In this document: positions 26,920-36,259 of the stretch, in pieces | Layout of the letters: each line of letters opens with the position of its first letter | Numbering within the stretch: the first letter of the stretch is position 1 | Assembly (NCBI GenBank): GCA_019117125.1 | Contig: DXAL01000030.1 | Location: 1 to 64,000, forward strand | Reading direction: 5' to 3' | DNA: 64,000 bases | From: Candidatus Mediterraneibacter merdipullorum | GTDB lineage: Bacteria; Bacillota; Clostridia; Lachnospirales; Lachnospiraceae | Made by a program: the position numbers and the translations under genes | The notes under the pieces: model-generated | What the model was told of the DNA's origin: nothing | Database searches by the model: none | What the model saw: only the letters and a program-made list of their open reading frames with translations

Positions 26920-28198
26920 CCCGGGCGTCTTCCATATTTTCAGCATCCACCCAGAAGTATCCGGTATCCACCTGTGCCTCGTTTCCAATCTCAAGGACCG
27001 TCCTCGCAGCAGCGACGACCGTCGCGTATCCCATGCCAAAGGGGTTCTGGACAATGAGCCCGTCTATGCTTCCGTCTTCAAGCGCCGTAATCTGGTCCTT
27101 TCCCGCATCAAATCCCATCACTGTGACAGCTTCCCCGTTCTCCATGCCTGCGACCGCATCGGCAAGGAGCAGCGTCGTCTCATCATTTGCGGCAAAACAT
27201 CCTTTCAGGTCCGGATGCTTCTCCAGATAGTATGCGACTGCCTCTTCATCGCTCATCGCTGCGGCAATGGAATCGATGTCTTCCAGTCTCGTCCTTGCCT
27301 CTTCGGAGATGGGATTCTCTTCTTCCTCCCCGTCAGCGCCCTGGTCTTCCCCGGCATTTCCCCGGGAACTGTCTTCCTCATCTGCCAGACCGGATGCAGC
27401 TTCGCTCCACGCGTCCAGCTGTTCCTGTGTGACGCCCAGCTCCTCTGCTGCTGCCCGCCGTTTGAGTTCGTCGAGCCGGTCCAGATAGATAGTCTCCACA
27501 ACCGAAACTCCCGGGTGGTTCTTCTGGATTTCTTCTGTAAAGCCGTCCACCCGCTCTTTCGCGTTTCCGGACACAGAATCCTGCACGAGCAGCGCCACCT
27601 CTCCACTCTCTTCAATGGCTGCGCAGAGCTTTTCCGCGCCTTCCGCTGCCGCGGAAATATTGTCCGTCATACAGGTGCACTGAATGCCCTGGTAGCTGTT
27701 CCCCGAATCAAAGGCGACAATCGGTATCCCGTTCTCCGCGGCAAGGTCAAACTGCACCGCCGACGCATTTTCATCAATGCTGGCGATGGCAATCACATCC
27801 GGATACCGCGCCATTTCCTCGTCCAGGATGTTGACCTGCTCGTCGATGTCCTCCCCGTCTGCCGGTGCATTGAAGAGCACTTTCACCTCATCCTCTCCGC
27901 TGTATCCGAGCCTTTCATTGATATCCTCAGCCGCCTGGGCGACGCCTTCCCTTATCTGCTGCCAGTAGGCAGAATCCTCCGTCTTCCCGATGACGGAAAT
28001 ATAAGTCCCGGGTTCCAGGTCAAGGTCTTCGATACTCGCGTACACCGACGGCGACACCGCATCCAGGTTCGCCTGCCACTCCGGCACCTCGGGCGTGTCT
28101 CCCGTAAAAATATCCTCCTGGTCCTGACTGCCGCATCCGCATATCCCCACGGTCAGGCATGCGGCAAGAGAAATAAAAGCTGCCAATCTCTTTCTCAT
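26897..28198 (-). CDS. Orphan solute-binding lipoprotein (periplasmic-binding-protein type 1 fold)
   Basis: This 433-residue lipoprotein has a signal peptide ending in a lipobox around GICGC (lipid anchor on the Cys). It has the type I sugar-binding fold: YISVIGKTEDSAYWQQIREG at the start, DVIAIASIDENA and PIVAFDSGN in the first lobe, VTVMGFDAGKD in the second. Between about 255 and 305 is an unusually acidic insertion rich in Asp, Glu and Ser. No ABC permease or ATPase is adjacent, so it either serves a distant transporter or acts in sensing; the two-component system converging on it is a candidate partner (inference). Confidence 0.85.
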   Translation of the reverse strand: MRKRLAAFISLAACLTVGICGCGSQDQEDIFTGDTPEVPEWQANLDAVSPSVYASIEDLDLEPGTYISVIGKTEDSAYWQQIREGVAQAAEDINERLGYSGEDEVKVLFNAPADGEDIDEQVNILDEEMARYPDVIAIASIDENASAVQFDLAAENGIPIVAFDSGNSYQGIQCTCMTDNISAAAEGAEKLCAAIEESGEVALLVQDSVSGNAKERVDGFTEEIQKNHPGVSVVETIYLDRLDELKRRAAAEELGVTQEQLDAWSEAASGLADEEDSSRGNAGEDQGADGEEEENPISEEARTRLEDIDSIAAAMSDEEAVAYYLEKHPDLKGCFAANDETTLLLADAVAGMENGEAVTVMGFDAGKDQITALEDGSIDGLIVQNPFGMGYATVVAAARTVLEIGNEAQVDTGYFWVDAENMEDARVQEMLYE

Positions 28199-28302
28199 CC
28201 TGCGCCTCCATCTGTTCTGATTCTGTCCGTTGTCATTTTTCTATGATACACCATATCTGGCAAAAAGCAAGAAAAGTATTCAATTTTAAACACGGAAATC
28301 CC

Positions 28303-28331
28303 TTGTATATTCATCCTCATTGTATTAAAAT
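28303..28331 (+). promoter_or_regulatory. Promoter of the ferredoxin gene
   Basis: TTGTAT (28303-28308) and TAAAAT (28326-28331) are separated by 17 bases. The start site would fall about 50 bases before the ferredoxin ATG, and AAAGGAGG lies just before that ATG. Confidence 0.65.
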
Positions 28332-28387
28332 GGGGATAGCGAGGAGGGATAAGCCTTTTCGGAAATCAAAAAAGGAGGGTACATACT

Positions 28388-28558
28388 ATGGCACACGTAA
28401 TCAGTGATGAATGTGTAAGCTGTGGTTCTTGCGAAGCCGAATGTCCGGTAGGCGCCATCTCTGAAGGCGATGGCAAATATGAGATTGACGCTGATGCTTG
28501 CATCGACTGCGGTGCATGCGAGGATGCATGTCCGACAGGCGCTATTTCAGCAGAGTAA
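28388..28558 (+). CDS. Clostridial-type 2[4Fe-4S] ferredoxin
   Basis: This 56-residue acidic protein has two cluster motifs, CVSCGSCEAECPVGA and CIDCGACEDACPTGA, exactly as in small clostridial ferredoxins. It carries electrons at low potential between soluble oxidoreductases such as pyruvate:ferredoxin oxidoreductase and hydrogenase. A good promoter, AAAGGAGG seven to eight bases before the ATG, and a strong terminator make it a compact single-gene unit, probably highly expressed. Confidence 0.95.
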   Translation: MAHVISDECVSCGSCEAECPVGAISEGDGKYEIDADACIDCGACEDACPTGAISAE

Positions 28559-28592
28559 ATAATAGAGAAATCGCAAAGTGATCACACGCAGA

Positions 28593-28645
28593 AGGGGCGC
28601 TGTCTCCGCAGGGATGAAACCTGCCGGATGCAGCGCCTCTTTTTT
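28593..28645 (+). terminator. Terminator of the ferredoxin gene
   Basis: AGGGGCGCTG pairs with CAGCGCCTCT over a long loop that itself contains CCGCAGG/CCTGCCGG, followed by a TTTTTT tract. Confidence 0.8.
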
Positions 28646-28948
28646 GGCGTTTTCTGTCTGTGCGCCGCACTCTGCAGACTGTCGCGTCCGTAAGCGGCTT
28701 CCCGGCGCGGCGCCATCCTCACGGCGCGGCGCCATCTCCCGGGCACGCAGACAGATTTCTGAAAAAAGCAGGAACGGATTTCCGGAGAAGATGGGGAAAA
28801 ATATCCCGGGAAGTTGGGGAATCCGGCAGGAATTTGACGAACGATTCTTCCCGCCCCTGCCGCAGCCGTATGCTATAATCTAAGCAGCGGTCCGGATGCC
28901 GGCTGCAGACGGGCTGCCATGATATGAGCAGAGGAGGTATAGATATTA
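28646..28948. other. Non-coding gap with a 15-base GC direct repeat
   Basis: No gene is convincing here. CGGCGCGGCGCCATC occurs twice (28703-28717 and 28722-28736, 19-base period). A TATAAT box at 28874-28879 is a possible start region for the MerR gene but lacks a good -35 element at normal spacing. Confidence 0.5.
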
Positions 28949-29587
28949 ATGGGTGAAGTCAGATTCATGATTTCCGAGGCTGCCAAGCAGGTCGATGTGG
29001 AATCCCACGTGCTCCGGTACTGGGAGGAAGAACTGGGACTTGCCATCGGTCGCACGGAAATGGGTCACCGATATTATACAAATGACGACATTCAGCTTTT
29101 TTGCTGTATCAAGAAACTCAAGGATGAAGGGATGCTCCTGCGGGACCTGAAACCGCTCATCCCGGAACTCAAAGCGACGAAGCTCCGGCTGAAATCCGGG
29201 GATGGAAACGCCGCTCCCGCCAAAGCAGACGCTTTGCAGGAGCCCGCCGTGCCCGGTAAACCAGGCACTTCAAAGGCAGCCGCCCAGGAGCCCGCGGAAT
29301 CCGGCGACGTCGTCGTCTCCCTCGAGAAGCTGGAACAGGTGCAGGCGCTTTTCGGGGATGTATTCCGGGAAGTCCTCCGGGAAAACAACGGCGTATTAAA
29401 AAAAGACATCAGCAGTACGGTTACTGCCGATGTCATGCATGAAATGGATTTTCTCCTACAGGCGAAAGACCGACGCCAGGAAGAGCACTTCCGCAGGCTG
29501 GACGCGCTGATCCGCCAGCAGCAGACCAGCCGGAAGGACGCTGCAAAAACAGGTCCCCTGATGAAGCTGCGAAAGATATTTACATAA
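28949..29587 (+). CDS. MerR-family transcriptional regulator
   Basis: This 212-residue protein has an N-terminal MerR winged helix-turn-helix (FMISEAAKQVDVESHVLRYWEEELGL, GHRYYTNDDIQLF), a Pro/Ala-rich linker and a C-terminal coiled-coil region (LLQAKDRRQEEHFRRLDAL). It has no metal-binding cysteine motif, so it is not a classical metal sensor. The layout (HTH, flexible linker, coiled coil) resembles RacA-like DNA-binding proteins. GAGGAGG lies upstream of the ATG. It converges with dnaB with only eleven bases between. Confidence 0.82.
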   Translation: MGEVRFMISEAAKQVDVESHVLRYWEEELGLAIGRTEMGHRYYTNDDIQLFCCIKKLKDEGMLLRDLKPLIPELKATKLRLKSGDGNAAPAKADALQEPAVPGKPGTSKAAAQEPAESGDVVVSLEKLEQVQALFGDVFREVLRENNGVLKKDISSTVTADVMHEMDFLLQAKDRRQEEHFRRLDALIRQQQTSRKDAAKTGPLMKLRKIFT

Positions 29588-29598
29588 AGCCGCCCCGT

Positions 29599-30942
29599 TT
29601 ACTGCTGCCGCAGTTCATTCCCGAAGCGTGTGTACTGCGGCATCCACGCAAGGCGCACGGTCCCGATGGGGCCGTTCCTCTGTTTCCCGATGATGATTTC
29701 CGCAATATTCTTATCTTCCGTATCCGGATTATAATAGTCATCCCGGTAAATAAACATACACACGTCGGCGTCCTGCTCAATGGCTCCGGATTCACGCAGG
29801 TCCGAGAGCATCGGGCGTTTGTCCGTCCTCTGCTCCACCGCACGGCTCAGCTGGGACAGGGCGATGACAGGTACGTTCAGTTCACGCGCGAGACCTTTCA
29901 GAGAGCGGGAAATCTCTGAGATTTCCTGCTGCCGGCTCTCGTTCTTCCTGCTCCCGCTTCCGCTCATGAGCTGCAGATAGTCGATGATGACCAGGTCGAG
30001 CCCCATCTCCAGTTTGTATTTCCTGCACTTGGAGCGCATCTCGGAAATCGTGATGCCGGAAGTATCATCGATAATCATGCGGGAATTGCCTATCGTCCCG
30101 GCTCCCTCGATGAGCTTCTCCCAGTCTGTATCGGAAAGATTCCCGGTCCTCAGGTGCTGGGCGTCCACGTGGGATTCCAGCGAGAAGAGACGGTTCACGA
30201 GCTGCTCCTTGGACATTTCCAGGCTGAATATGGCGACCGCGAGATTCTGCCGGAAGGCGGCGTGCTGGGCGATATTGAGCACAAACGCCGTCTTTCCCAT
30301 AGACGGTCTCGCCGCGATGAGGATCAAATCCGAGCGCTGCAGCCCGGAAAGTTTATAGTCCAGGTCGATAAATCCCGTAGGGATGCCGGTTACATTTCCC
30401 TTTGTTTTGGACGCCCGCTCTATCACGTCCAGGGCGTTGAGCACGACGTCGCGTATGGGGACGAACTCCTGGGAATTGCCGTGTTCCACAAGTTCAAACA
30501 CCTGCTTTTCCGTCTTCTCCAGGATGTCTTCCAGCGGCTGGTTCTCCAGGTAGCATGTATTCGCCGTCTCCTCGTTGATTCGGATGAGCCGGCGCAGAAT
30601 CGCTTTGTCACGGACAATCTCCGCGTAGTATTTCACATTCGCGGAAGTGGGCGTGTTCACCAGCAGGTCCCTGGCGAACTCCATGCTGCTGACCTCCGGC
30701 GGGACATCCTTCTCCTTTAAATGCTCCTGCAGCGTAATGAGGTCCACCGGCTTTCCCGCCCGGAACAGCTCTGTCACCGCATCGAAAAGGATACCGTACG
30801 CCGTCTGGTAAAAATCCTCTCCCGTGATGATTTCCGAAGAAACCATGATTGCGTCCTTATTCATCAGCATCGCCCCGAGCACGGCCTGTTCTGCCTCAAT
30901 GCTGTGGGGCGGTATCCGTTTCATTGCTGCTTCCACATCCAT
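29599..30942 (-). CDS. dnaB: Replicative DNA helicase DnaB
   Basis: This 447-residue protein has the DnaB N-terminal domain (IPPHSIEAEQAVLGAML), the linker, and the RecA-like ATPase with Walker A ARPSMGKTAF, Walker B LVIIDYLQLM and the arginine-finger region. It unwinds DNA as a hexamer at the replication fork. AAGGAG lies nine bases before ATG 30942. It follows rplI by 13 bases in a conserved gdpP-rplI-dnaB operon. Confidence 0.97.
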   Translation of the reverse strand: MDVEAAMKRIPPHSIEAEQAVLGAMLMNKDAIMVSSEIITGEDFYQTAYGILFDAVTELFRAGKPVDLITLQEHLKEKDVPPEVSSMEFARDLLVNTPTSANVKYYAEIVRDKAILRRLIRINEETANTCYLENQPLEDILEKTEKQVFELVEHGNSQEFVPIRDVVLNALDVIERASKTKGNVTGIPTGFIDLDYKLSGLQRSDLILIAARPSMGKTAFVLNIAQHAAFRQNLAVAIFSLEMSKEQLVNRLFSLESHVDAQHLRTGNLSDTDWEKLIEGAGTIGNSRMIIDDTSGITISEMRSKCRKYKLEMGLDLVIIDYLQLMSGSGSRKNESRQQEISEISRSLKGLARELNVPVIALSQLSRAVEQRTDKRPMLSDLRESGAIEQDADVCMFIYRDDYYNPDTEDKNIAEIIIGKQRNGPIGTVRLAWMPQYTRFGNELRQQ

Positions 30943-30955
30943 AAAAGAATACTCC

Positions 30956-31405
30956 TTACGCTTCCTCTTTCACAACCACTTTCAGCTCCGCAGTGACTTC
31001 CGGATGGAGTTTCACGCTCACCATATGGGTGCCGAGCATCTTGATGGTCTCTTTGAGCTGAATCTTTTTCTTGTCCACGTCCAGCCCCATCTGCTCTTTG
31101 ACTGCCGCGGCAATCTCCTTGCTGGAGACGGACCCGAACGTCCTGCCGCCCTCGCCTACCTTGATGGCAAGCTCGACTTTCCCGGCGGAAAGCTCTGCCG
31201 CAAGTTCTTTCGCAGCTTCCAGATTCTCCTGCGCCACCTTTTTCTCATTGTTCTTCTGGAGCTTCAGGTCATTGAGGTTCTTCGGCGTAGCTTCCGCTCC
31301 CAGCTTTTTGGGGAGGATGAAGTTCCTTGCATAGCCGTCGTTCACATTTACAATCTCTCCCTTTTTCCCGAGAGATTTCACATCCTGTAATAAGATTACT
31401 TTCAT
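30956..31405 (-). CDS. rplI: 50S ribosomal protein L9
   Basis: This 149-residue protein has the L9 N-terminal domain ([32 protein letters not shown]), the long connecting helix and the C-terminal rRNA-binding domain ([21 protein letters not shown]). It starts two bases after gdpP, so translation is coupled. Length is typical. Confidence 0.98.
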   Translation of the reverse strand: MKVILLQDVKSLGKKGEIVNVNDGYARNFILPKKLGAEATPKNLNDLKLQKNNEKKVAQENLEAAKELAAELSAGKVELAIKVGEGGRTFGSVSSKEIAAAVKEQMGLDVDKKKIQLKETIKMLGTHMVSVKLHPEVTAELKVVVKEEA

Positions 31406-31407
31406 CG

Positions 31408-33456
31408 TTATATATCTCCTTCCTCAATCATCTGGTCTATCGTCTCTTTCAGCACGCTCACCGCTTCATCCATATTCGTGTGGTCAAACTGCGCGCCTGC
31501 GGAATTGATATGTCCGCCGCCGCCCAGCTTCTCCGCGATAATCTGCACGTTCACCTCATCGATGGAGCGGGCGCTCAGGTATATCTTGCCCTCATATTCC
31601 GTCAGGACAAAGGACGCCTTTATCCCGCTGATATCCAGCAGTTCGTTCGCCGTCTGCGCCGCCAGCACAGTGGGGCTGTCGATATCGCCCGGGCACCGGG
31701 CAATGGCAAATTCTTCCCGGTAGACTTCCGCCAGGCGCATCGCCTCGGCTTTTGCCCGGTAGGATTCCATATCGTCACGGAACATCTTGCGCACGCGGGT
31801 GATGTCCGCTCCGCATCTGCGCAGGAACGCCGCCGCCTCGAATGTCCGCACGCCCGTCCGGTTCATAAAGTTCCTCGTATCAATCATGATGCCCGCATAG
31901 AGGCACTCCGCCTCCACCGCCGGAATGCGGATATCATCCGCAATATACTGGAGCACTTCCGCGACCATCTCGCAGGTCGAGGAAGAGTACGGCTCCACGT
32001 AGGAGAGCACCGCATTTTCTATCACATTGCTGCCCTGCCTGTGATGGTCCAGCACGGCTGTCATCCGGGACCGTTTCAGCAGTTCCGGACACTCGGTCAT
32101 CTGCGGTTTGTTCGTATCCACGACAATGACCATCGTACTGTCTGTGATATAGTCCAGCGCCTGATCCGACGTCAGGAAGATGTCGTCTTCATAGGCCGGG
32201 CTTTCCGCGATTTCGTCATAGAGCGGGCGCACAGATTCTGTGACCGTATTGATGACGATATGCGCTTTCTTCTCCAGATTGACCGCCGCCCGGTAAATAC
32301 CCATGCAGGCGCCGAAGGAATCCGGGTCCGCTATCCTATGCCCCATCACGATGACCTGGTCTTTCGTGATGATGAACTCCCGGAGCGCTTCCGCCTTGAC
32401 CCGGGCTTTCACGCGGGTGTTCTTGGAAGTCTGCTCTTTCTTTCCGCCAAAGTAGGTAATGCCGTTGCAGTCTTTTATCACCGCCTGGTCTCCGCCTCTT
32501 GCCAGGGCAAGGTCGATGGCCACACGGGCGAACTGATAGCTGAGAGCATAGGTCGCGGTATTGAGCCCGAGACCAACGCTCAGGGTCGCAGAGCGGGCGT
32601 TGCCGATATTGACCTGTTTTACCTCTTCAAGGATAGAGAATTTATCTTCCGCGATAATTCGGTAACTGGACTTCCGAAGGACGATAAAATATTTGTCCTT
32701 CTCCATCTTCTTCACGATGCCGTCCACGTCATTGATATATTTGTTAATCTTCCGGTCGATGAGCGCCACAAGGAGCGACTGGCGCACTTCCTCAACGCTC
32801 TCCATCACCTCGTCATAATTGTCGATGTAAATGAGCCCGGCTATCATACGCTGGTCTTCATTTTCCCGGATATAGGCGTTGAGCTCCGTCACATCCTGCA
32901 TGGACACCGCCACGAAGAACTCTTCTTCCTCCGGTATCTGGAGCAGTTCTTCCCTGCTGCTGAACCCGCGCAGGGAGACGCGGCGCAGTTCCACCTGGTA
33001 ATCCCTGTCCCGGTAGGAGACTTCCATCTCCACATGCTCCATGTCCTCCTTCGGGTAGACGCCCGGATGGAGCTCGGGTATCATCCGGTTGAGGTACTTC
33101 TCCTTCCTGGGGCTCTCCGAAAGTCCGGAAAATGCGTCGTTCGCCCAGAGTATCCGCCCGTCTTCCAGGATGATGGCATAAGGCACCGCCAGCTCTTTGA
33201 GCAGCGTATGTTCAATCCCCTTATACTGGGACGAGAACTGGATCAGGTCCGCAAAGATCAGGGAGCGGTTGTAGAAATACAGTCCCCCTGCAATACCCAG
33301 GTATATCAGTATGAAGATGGTCATGATAAAGCCGGCCTTCTTATCAATGATATAGACCCAGATATCGACTGCCGCCAGCAGCAGCGCCATGATGAGCGGC
33401 CAGCTCATGTACATGCGCAGCTGTCCTTTCAGACGCATTCTGTTCTTCTTTTTCAT
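31408..33456 (-). CDS. gdpP: GdpP-type cyclic-di-AMP phosphodiesterase
   Basis: This 682-residue membrane protein has two N-terminal spans, a PAS-like domain, a degenerate GGDEF domain (no GGDEF signature) and DHH/DHHA1 catalytic domains. Visible metal motifs are [18 protein letters not shown] and VLDHHRQ, and [10 protein letters not shown] in DHHA1. It hydrolyses c-di-AMP and so affects cell-wall and potassium homeostasis. It leads the operon with rplI and dnaB, preceded by an extended -10 promoter. Confidence 0.95.
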   Translation of the reverse strand: MKKKNRMRLKGQLRMYMSWPLIMALLLAAVDIWVYIIDKKAGFIMTIFILIYLGIAGGLYFYNRSLIFADLIQFSSQYKGIEHTLLKELAVPYAIILEDGRILWANDAFSGLSESPRKEKYLNRMIPELHPGVYPKEDMEHVEMEVSYRDRDYQVELRRVSLRGFSSREELLQIPEEEEFFVAVSMQDVTELNAYIRENEDQRMIAGLIYIDNYDEVMESVEEVRQSLLVALIDRKINKYINDVDGIVKKMEKDKYFIVLRKSSYRIIAEDKFSILEEVKQVNIGNARSATLSVGLGLNTATYALSYQFARVAIDLALARGGDQAVIKDCNGITYFGGKKEQTSKNTRVKARVKAEALREFIITKDQVIVMGHRIADPDSFGACMGIYRAAVNLEKKAHIVINTVTESVRPLYDEIAESPAYEDDIFLTSDQALDYITDSTMVIVVDTNKPQMTECPELLKRSRMTAVLDHHRQGSNVIENAVLSYVEPYSSSTCEMVAEVLQYIADDIRIPAVEAECLYAGIMIDTRNFMNRTGVRTFEAAAFLRRCGADITRVRKMFRDDMESYRAKAEAMRLAEVYREEFAIARCPGDIDSPTVLAAQTANELLDISGIKASFVLTEYEGKIYLSARSIDEVNVQIIAEKLGGGGHINSAGAQFDHTNMDEAVSVLKETIDQMIEEGDI

Positions 33457-33516
33457 AGATTCCTCACCTCATCCGCATCCCGTATCTGATGCGCATAACG
33501 TTTTTGCCAACAACTT

Positions 33517-33525
33517 ATTATACCA
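33517..33525 (-). promoter_or_regulatory. Extended -10 promoter of gdpP-rplI-dnaB
   Basis: The minus strand reads TGGTATAAT about 60 bases before the gdpP ATG. The TGn extension compensates for a poor -35 element. Confidence 0.55.
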
Positions 33526-33576
33526 TTCCTTCGGAGAATTTACCACTATTGAATTTTCATGTCCCGGCACGCGCCC

Positions 33577-36159
33577 CTAGCACGTCGCCCCGCCTTTCAA
33601 ATGCTTCTGTGCTTTCAGGTTCTCTTCTTTTCTCGCCAGCAGTTCATTGGAGAGCAGCTGTTCCTGCACAGTTTCAAATTCAAGCCTTGCCACGGTATCT
33701 GCGAACCGCTCGCCGGTGATGCCCTGTTCGCGGAAGAGCAGGATCGCCTTCTCCACGACAGCGAGCACCTCGTCTTTATCGGTAAACACCTTGTCCAGAT
33801 ACCTGCCCTGGGCTACTTTCTTGCCCCAGCGTCCGCCGATGTAGACGCGGTAGCCGTCCGCAAAATCATCCACCGCGTGGAACGGGCACTTGCCGATGCA
33901 GCGGCCGCAGTGGTTGCAGGCGCTGTCGTCAATCGTGATTTTTCCGTCCGCCAGTTTCGCCACGCCGATGGGGCAGTTCTCTTCAATCTGGCACACCTTG
34001 CATCCCCGGCATTTCTCCAGGTCGACCTGGGGCACTCTCTGACCGATGATGCCCAGGTCGTTCAGGTCCGGCTTCACGCAGTTATTCGGACAGCCGCCCA
34101 CCGCAATCTTGAACTTGTGCGGGAGTTTCACTTCCCGGTACCCGTGGTAGAATCTCTCATGTATCTCTTCGGACAGCGCAAAGGTATCTATGAGTCCGTA
34201 CTGGCAGGTCGTCCCCTTGCAGGATACCACCGGGCGGACTTTGGAGCCGGTGCCTCCGGTCTCAAGCCCTGCCTGCATAAGGTACTCTCTGAGTGGCTCG
34301 ATATTGTCAAAAGGCACGCCCTGGATTTCCATCGTCAGGCGGGAGGTCATGGTAACTTCGCCGCTGCCGTACTTCTCCGCAGCCTCCGCGATGGTCCTCG
34401 CTTCTTCCGCCGTAATCTTTCCGTTCCTCGTAATCACGCGCCCGTTGAACTTATCCGGCGTCCGTTTGTCTTTCAGGAAGCCCAGCGCCTTCACGCGGGT
34501 CTCCTCCTCTTTGGAGACCGCTTCTTCGGCATGCTTCACTTTTACATCATTGAAAAATGTCGCGCCTTCCAGCACCACGGTATTCTGATATCCGTAATAG
34601 CGCATGCGGTTCTGCAGGAAATACCCCCGCTTGCCCTTCGCGCACACGAGCAGGAGCTTCTCGTCTTTTCCGAGCCCCTCGATTTCTCCGTTCACCTGCG
34701 CCAGATTGACGAAGAACGCGCCGCGTATCTTCGGCTCCGGAGACACGTCCACCACCCGGTATCCTTCCGCCGCGCCTGCCGCGTACTCTGCCGGGGTCAT
34801 GCTCACGATGCTTCCGTCTATCTTATTCATCAGCACATAGACTGCCTGCACGAACGGGTGGATGGCTGTGGAGAAAGGCGGCGCATATGCGAAATCCGCG
34901 TTCTCAAAATCATCCAGCTTCGCGCCCATATTGATGCCCATAACCGCAATGTCCACCATCTTGTCTGCCGCGCCCGGGCCGAGCACCTGCACGCCCAGCA
35001 GCTTCCTCGTCGTCTGATCCGCGATGACCTTTGTGATAAAGAAGGATGCATCCGGATAGTAGTGCGCCTTGTCATCCGTGGGCACGAGCGCCGTAATCAC
35101 ATCGTATCCCGCTTCCTTTGCCTGTGCCTCGGTAAGACCGGTCCGCCCCACATTGAGCCCCGGGAGCTTCACCACGCCGGTCCCAAGAACGCCCGGATAA
35201 GTCTTCTCTCTGCCCGCGAGCACCTGGGCAAGTGTGCGCCCCGCCAGGTTCGCCGTGGAACCCATGGGCGACCACTGACGCTTCCCTGTGATGCGGTTCG
35301 TCACCATGGCGCAGTCCCCTGCCGCATATACATCTTCCAGGCTGGTCTTCATCTGACCGTCCACAAGAATAGTACCTTTGAACATCTCGATTCCGGTGTC
35401 CGCAAGGAATCCGGTGTTCGGGCGGATGCCTGCCGCCATGATGAGCATCTCACAGGGCAGTGTGCCGGCAGAAGTCTTTACGCCTGTCACACGGTCCGCA
35501 CCCAGCACTTCCTCCGCGCTGGTCCCGGTAATCACCCGGATGCCCCGGCTGAGCAGGTGCTTCTTCACATAAGCAGCCATCTCTCCGTCCAGGATATTGG
35601 GAAGGACCTGGGACGCAAAATCGATGACCGTCACCTGTATCCCTCTGGCGTGCAGATTCTCCGCCGCCTCCAGCCCAATGAACCCGGCGCCGATCACAAC
35701 CGCTTTCTTCACGCCGTTTTCCTCTGCATAGGTACGGATGCCTTCCGCATCGTCCGGCGTCCGCATCTTGAATACACCGGTCAGGTCTTTCCCCGGAACC
35801 GGAAGTTCCGCTGCTGAAGCGCCCACGGCGAGCACCAGCTTATCGTAGGAACAGACCTCGGCATTGCCGGTCTGTACATCCTTTACCGTCACTTCTTTCC
35901 GGACCGCATCCAGCGCCACCGCCTCTTTTCCGGTGCGCACCTCCACGCCGGTCAGCCCGGAATATTTCTGGGGCGTGTTCACGATGAGCTCATCCCTGTC
36001 CTCGATCAATCCGCCTACATAATAAGGAAGTCCGCATCCTGCATAGGAGATGTCCCGGTCCTTTGTGATGACGGTCACTTCCATGCTGCGGTCTTCTCTC
36101 TTTAATTTTGCCGCTGTCTTTGTCCCGGCTGCGACGCCGCCGATAATGAGTACTTTCAT
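33577..36159 (-). CDS. Fused CoA-disulfide reductase, rhodanese, sulfite-reductase-like and ferredoxin protein
   Basis: This 860-residue fusion starts with an FAD/NAD-dependent pyridine nucleotide disulfide reductase (GGVAAGTKTAAKL; single redox Cys42 in SYAGCGLPYY; AAGDCAMV). A rhodanese domain with Cys in VCAKGKRGY lies near residue 503. Next is a half-length nitrite/sulfite reductase repeat with SCKGTTCQYG (about 646) and GGCPNNC (about 687), the siroheme-4Fe4S ligand pattern. It ends with two ferredoxin clusters, CRGCKVC and CNHCGRCIGKCP. Such a chain could move electrons from NAD(P)H to a sulfur species carried as persulfide or CoA-thiol (inference). I start at ATG 36159, with GAGGG ten bases upstream; the open frame continues further upstream but overlaps the DUF134 gene. 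The preceding leader holds a tandem repeat. Confidence 0.88.
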   Translation of the reverse strand: MKVLIIGGVAAGTKTAAKLKREDRSMEVTVITKDRDISYAGCGLPYYVGGLIEDRDELIVNTPQKYSGLTGVEVRTGKEAVALDAVRKEVTVKDVQTGNAEVCSYDKLVLAVGASAAELPVPGKDLTGVFKMRTPDDAEGIRTYAEENGVKKAVVIGAGFIGLEAAENLHARGIQVTVIDFASQVLPNILDGEMAAYVKKHLLSRGIRVITGTSAEEVLGADRVTGVKTSAGTLPCEMLIMAAGIRPNTGFLADTGIEMFKGTILVDGQMKTSLEDVYAAGDCAMVTNRITGKRQWSPMGSTANLAGRTLAQVLAGREKTYPGVLGTGVVKLPGLNVGRTGLTEAQAKEAGYDVITALVPTDDKAHYYPDASFFITKVIADQTTRKLLGVQVLGPGAADKMVDIAVMGINMGAKLDDFENADFAYAPPFSTAIHPFVQAVYVLMNKIDGSIVSMTPAEYAAGAAEGYRVVDVSPEPKIRGAFFVNLAQVNGEIEGLGKDEKLLLVCAKGKRGYFLQNRMRYYGYQNTVVLEGATFFNDVKVKHAEEAVSKEEETRVKALGFLKDKRTPDKFNGRVITRNGKITAEEARTIAEAAEKYGSGEVTMTSRLTMEIQGVPFDNIEPLREYLMQAGLETGGTGSKVRPVVSCKGTTCQYGLIDTFALSEEIHERFYHGYREVKLPHKFKIAVGGCPNNCVKPDLNDLGIIGQRVPQVDLEKCRGCKVCQIEENCPIGVAKLADGKITIDDSACNHCGRCIGKCPFHAVDDFADGYRVYIGGRWGKKVAQGRYLDKVFTDKDEVLAVVEKAILLFREQGITGERFADTVARLEFETVQEQLLSNELLARKEENLKAQKHLKGGATC

Positions 36160-36189
36160 TTCTCTGCCCTCTGCCTTTCTGAATCTGTT

Positions 36190-36247
36190 CCCTGTCGTTG
36201 CTGCTCCCTGTTGTTGCTGCTCCCTGTTGTTGCTGCTCCCTGTCGTT
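36190..36247. repeat. 16-base tandem repeat in the leader of the reductase fusion gene
   Basis: The unit CCCTGTTGTTGCTGCT is present in three full copies (36190-36237, first copy with one change) and a partial fourth. It lies between the DUF134 stop and the reductase start. The unit is not a multiple of three and is outside the chosen coding region. Confidence 0.85.
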
Positions 36248-36259
36248 TCTCTGTCAGGT

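Noticed and set aside
31327..35817. Long plus-strand frames opposite gdpP and the reductase fusion
   Set aside because: Same antisense effect; no recognisable domain and no ribosome sites.
36190..36247. CRISPR array
   Set aside because: The units are contiguous 16-base tandem repeats without spacers.
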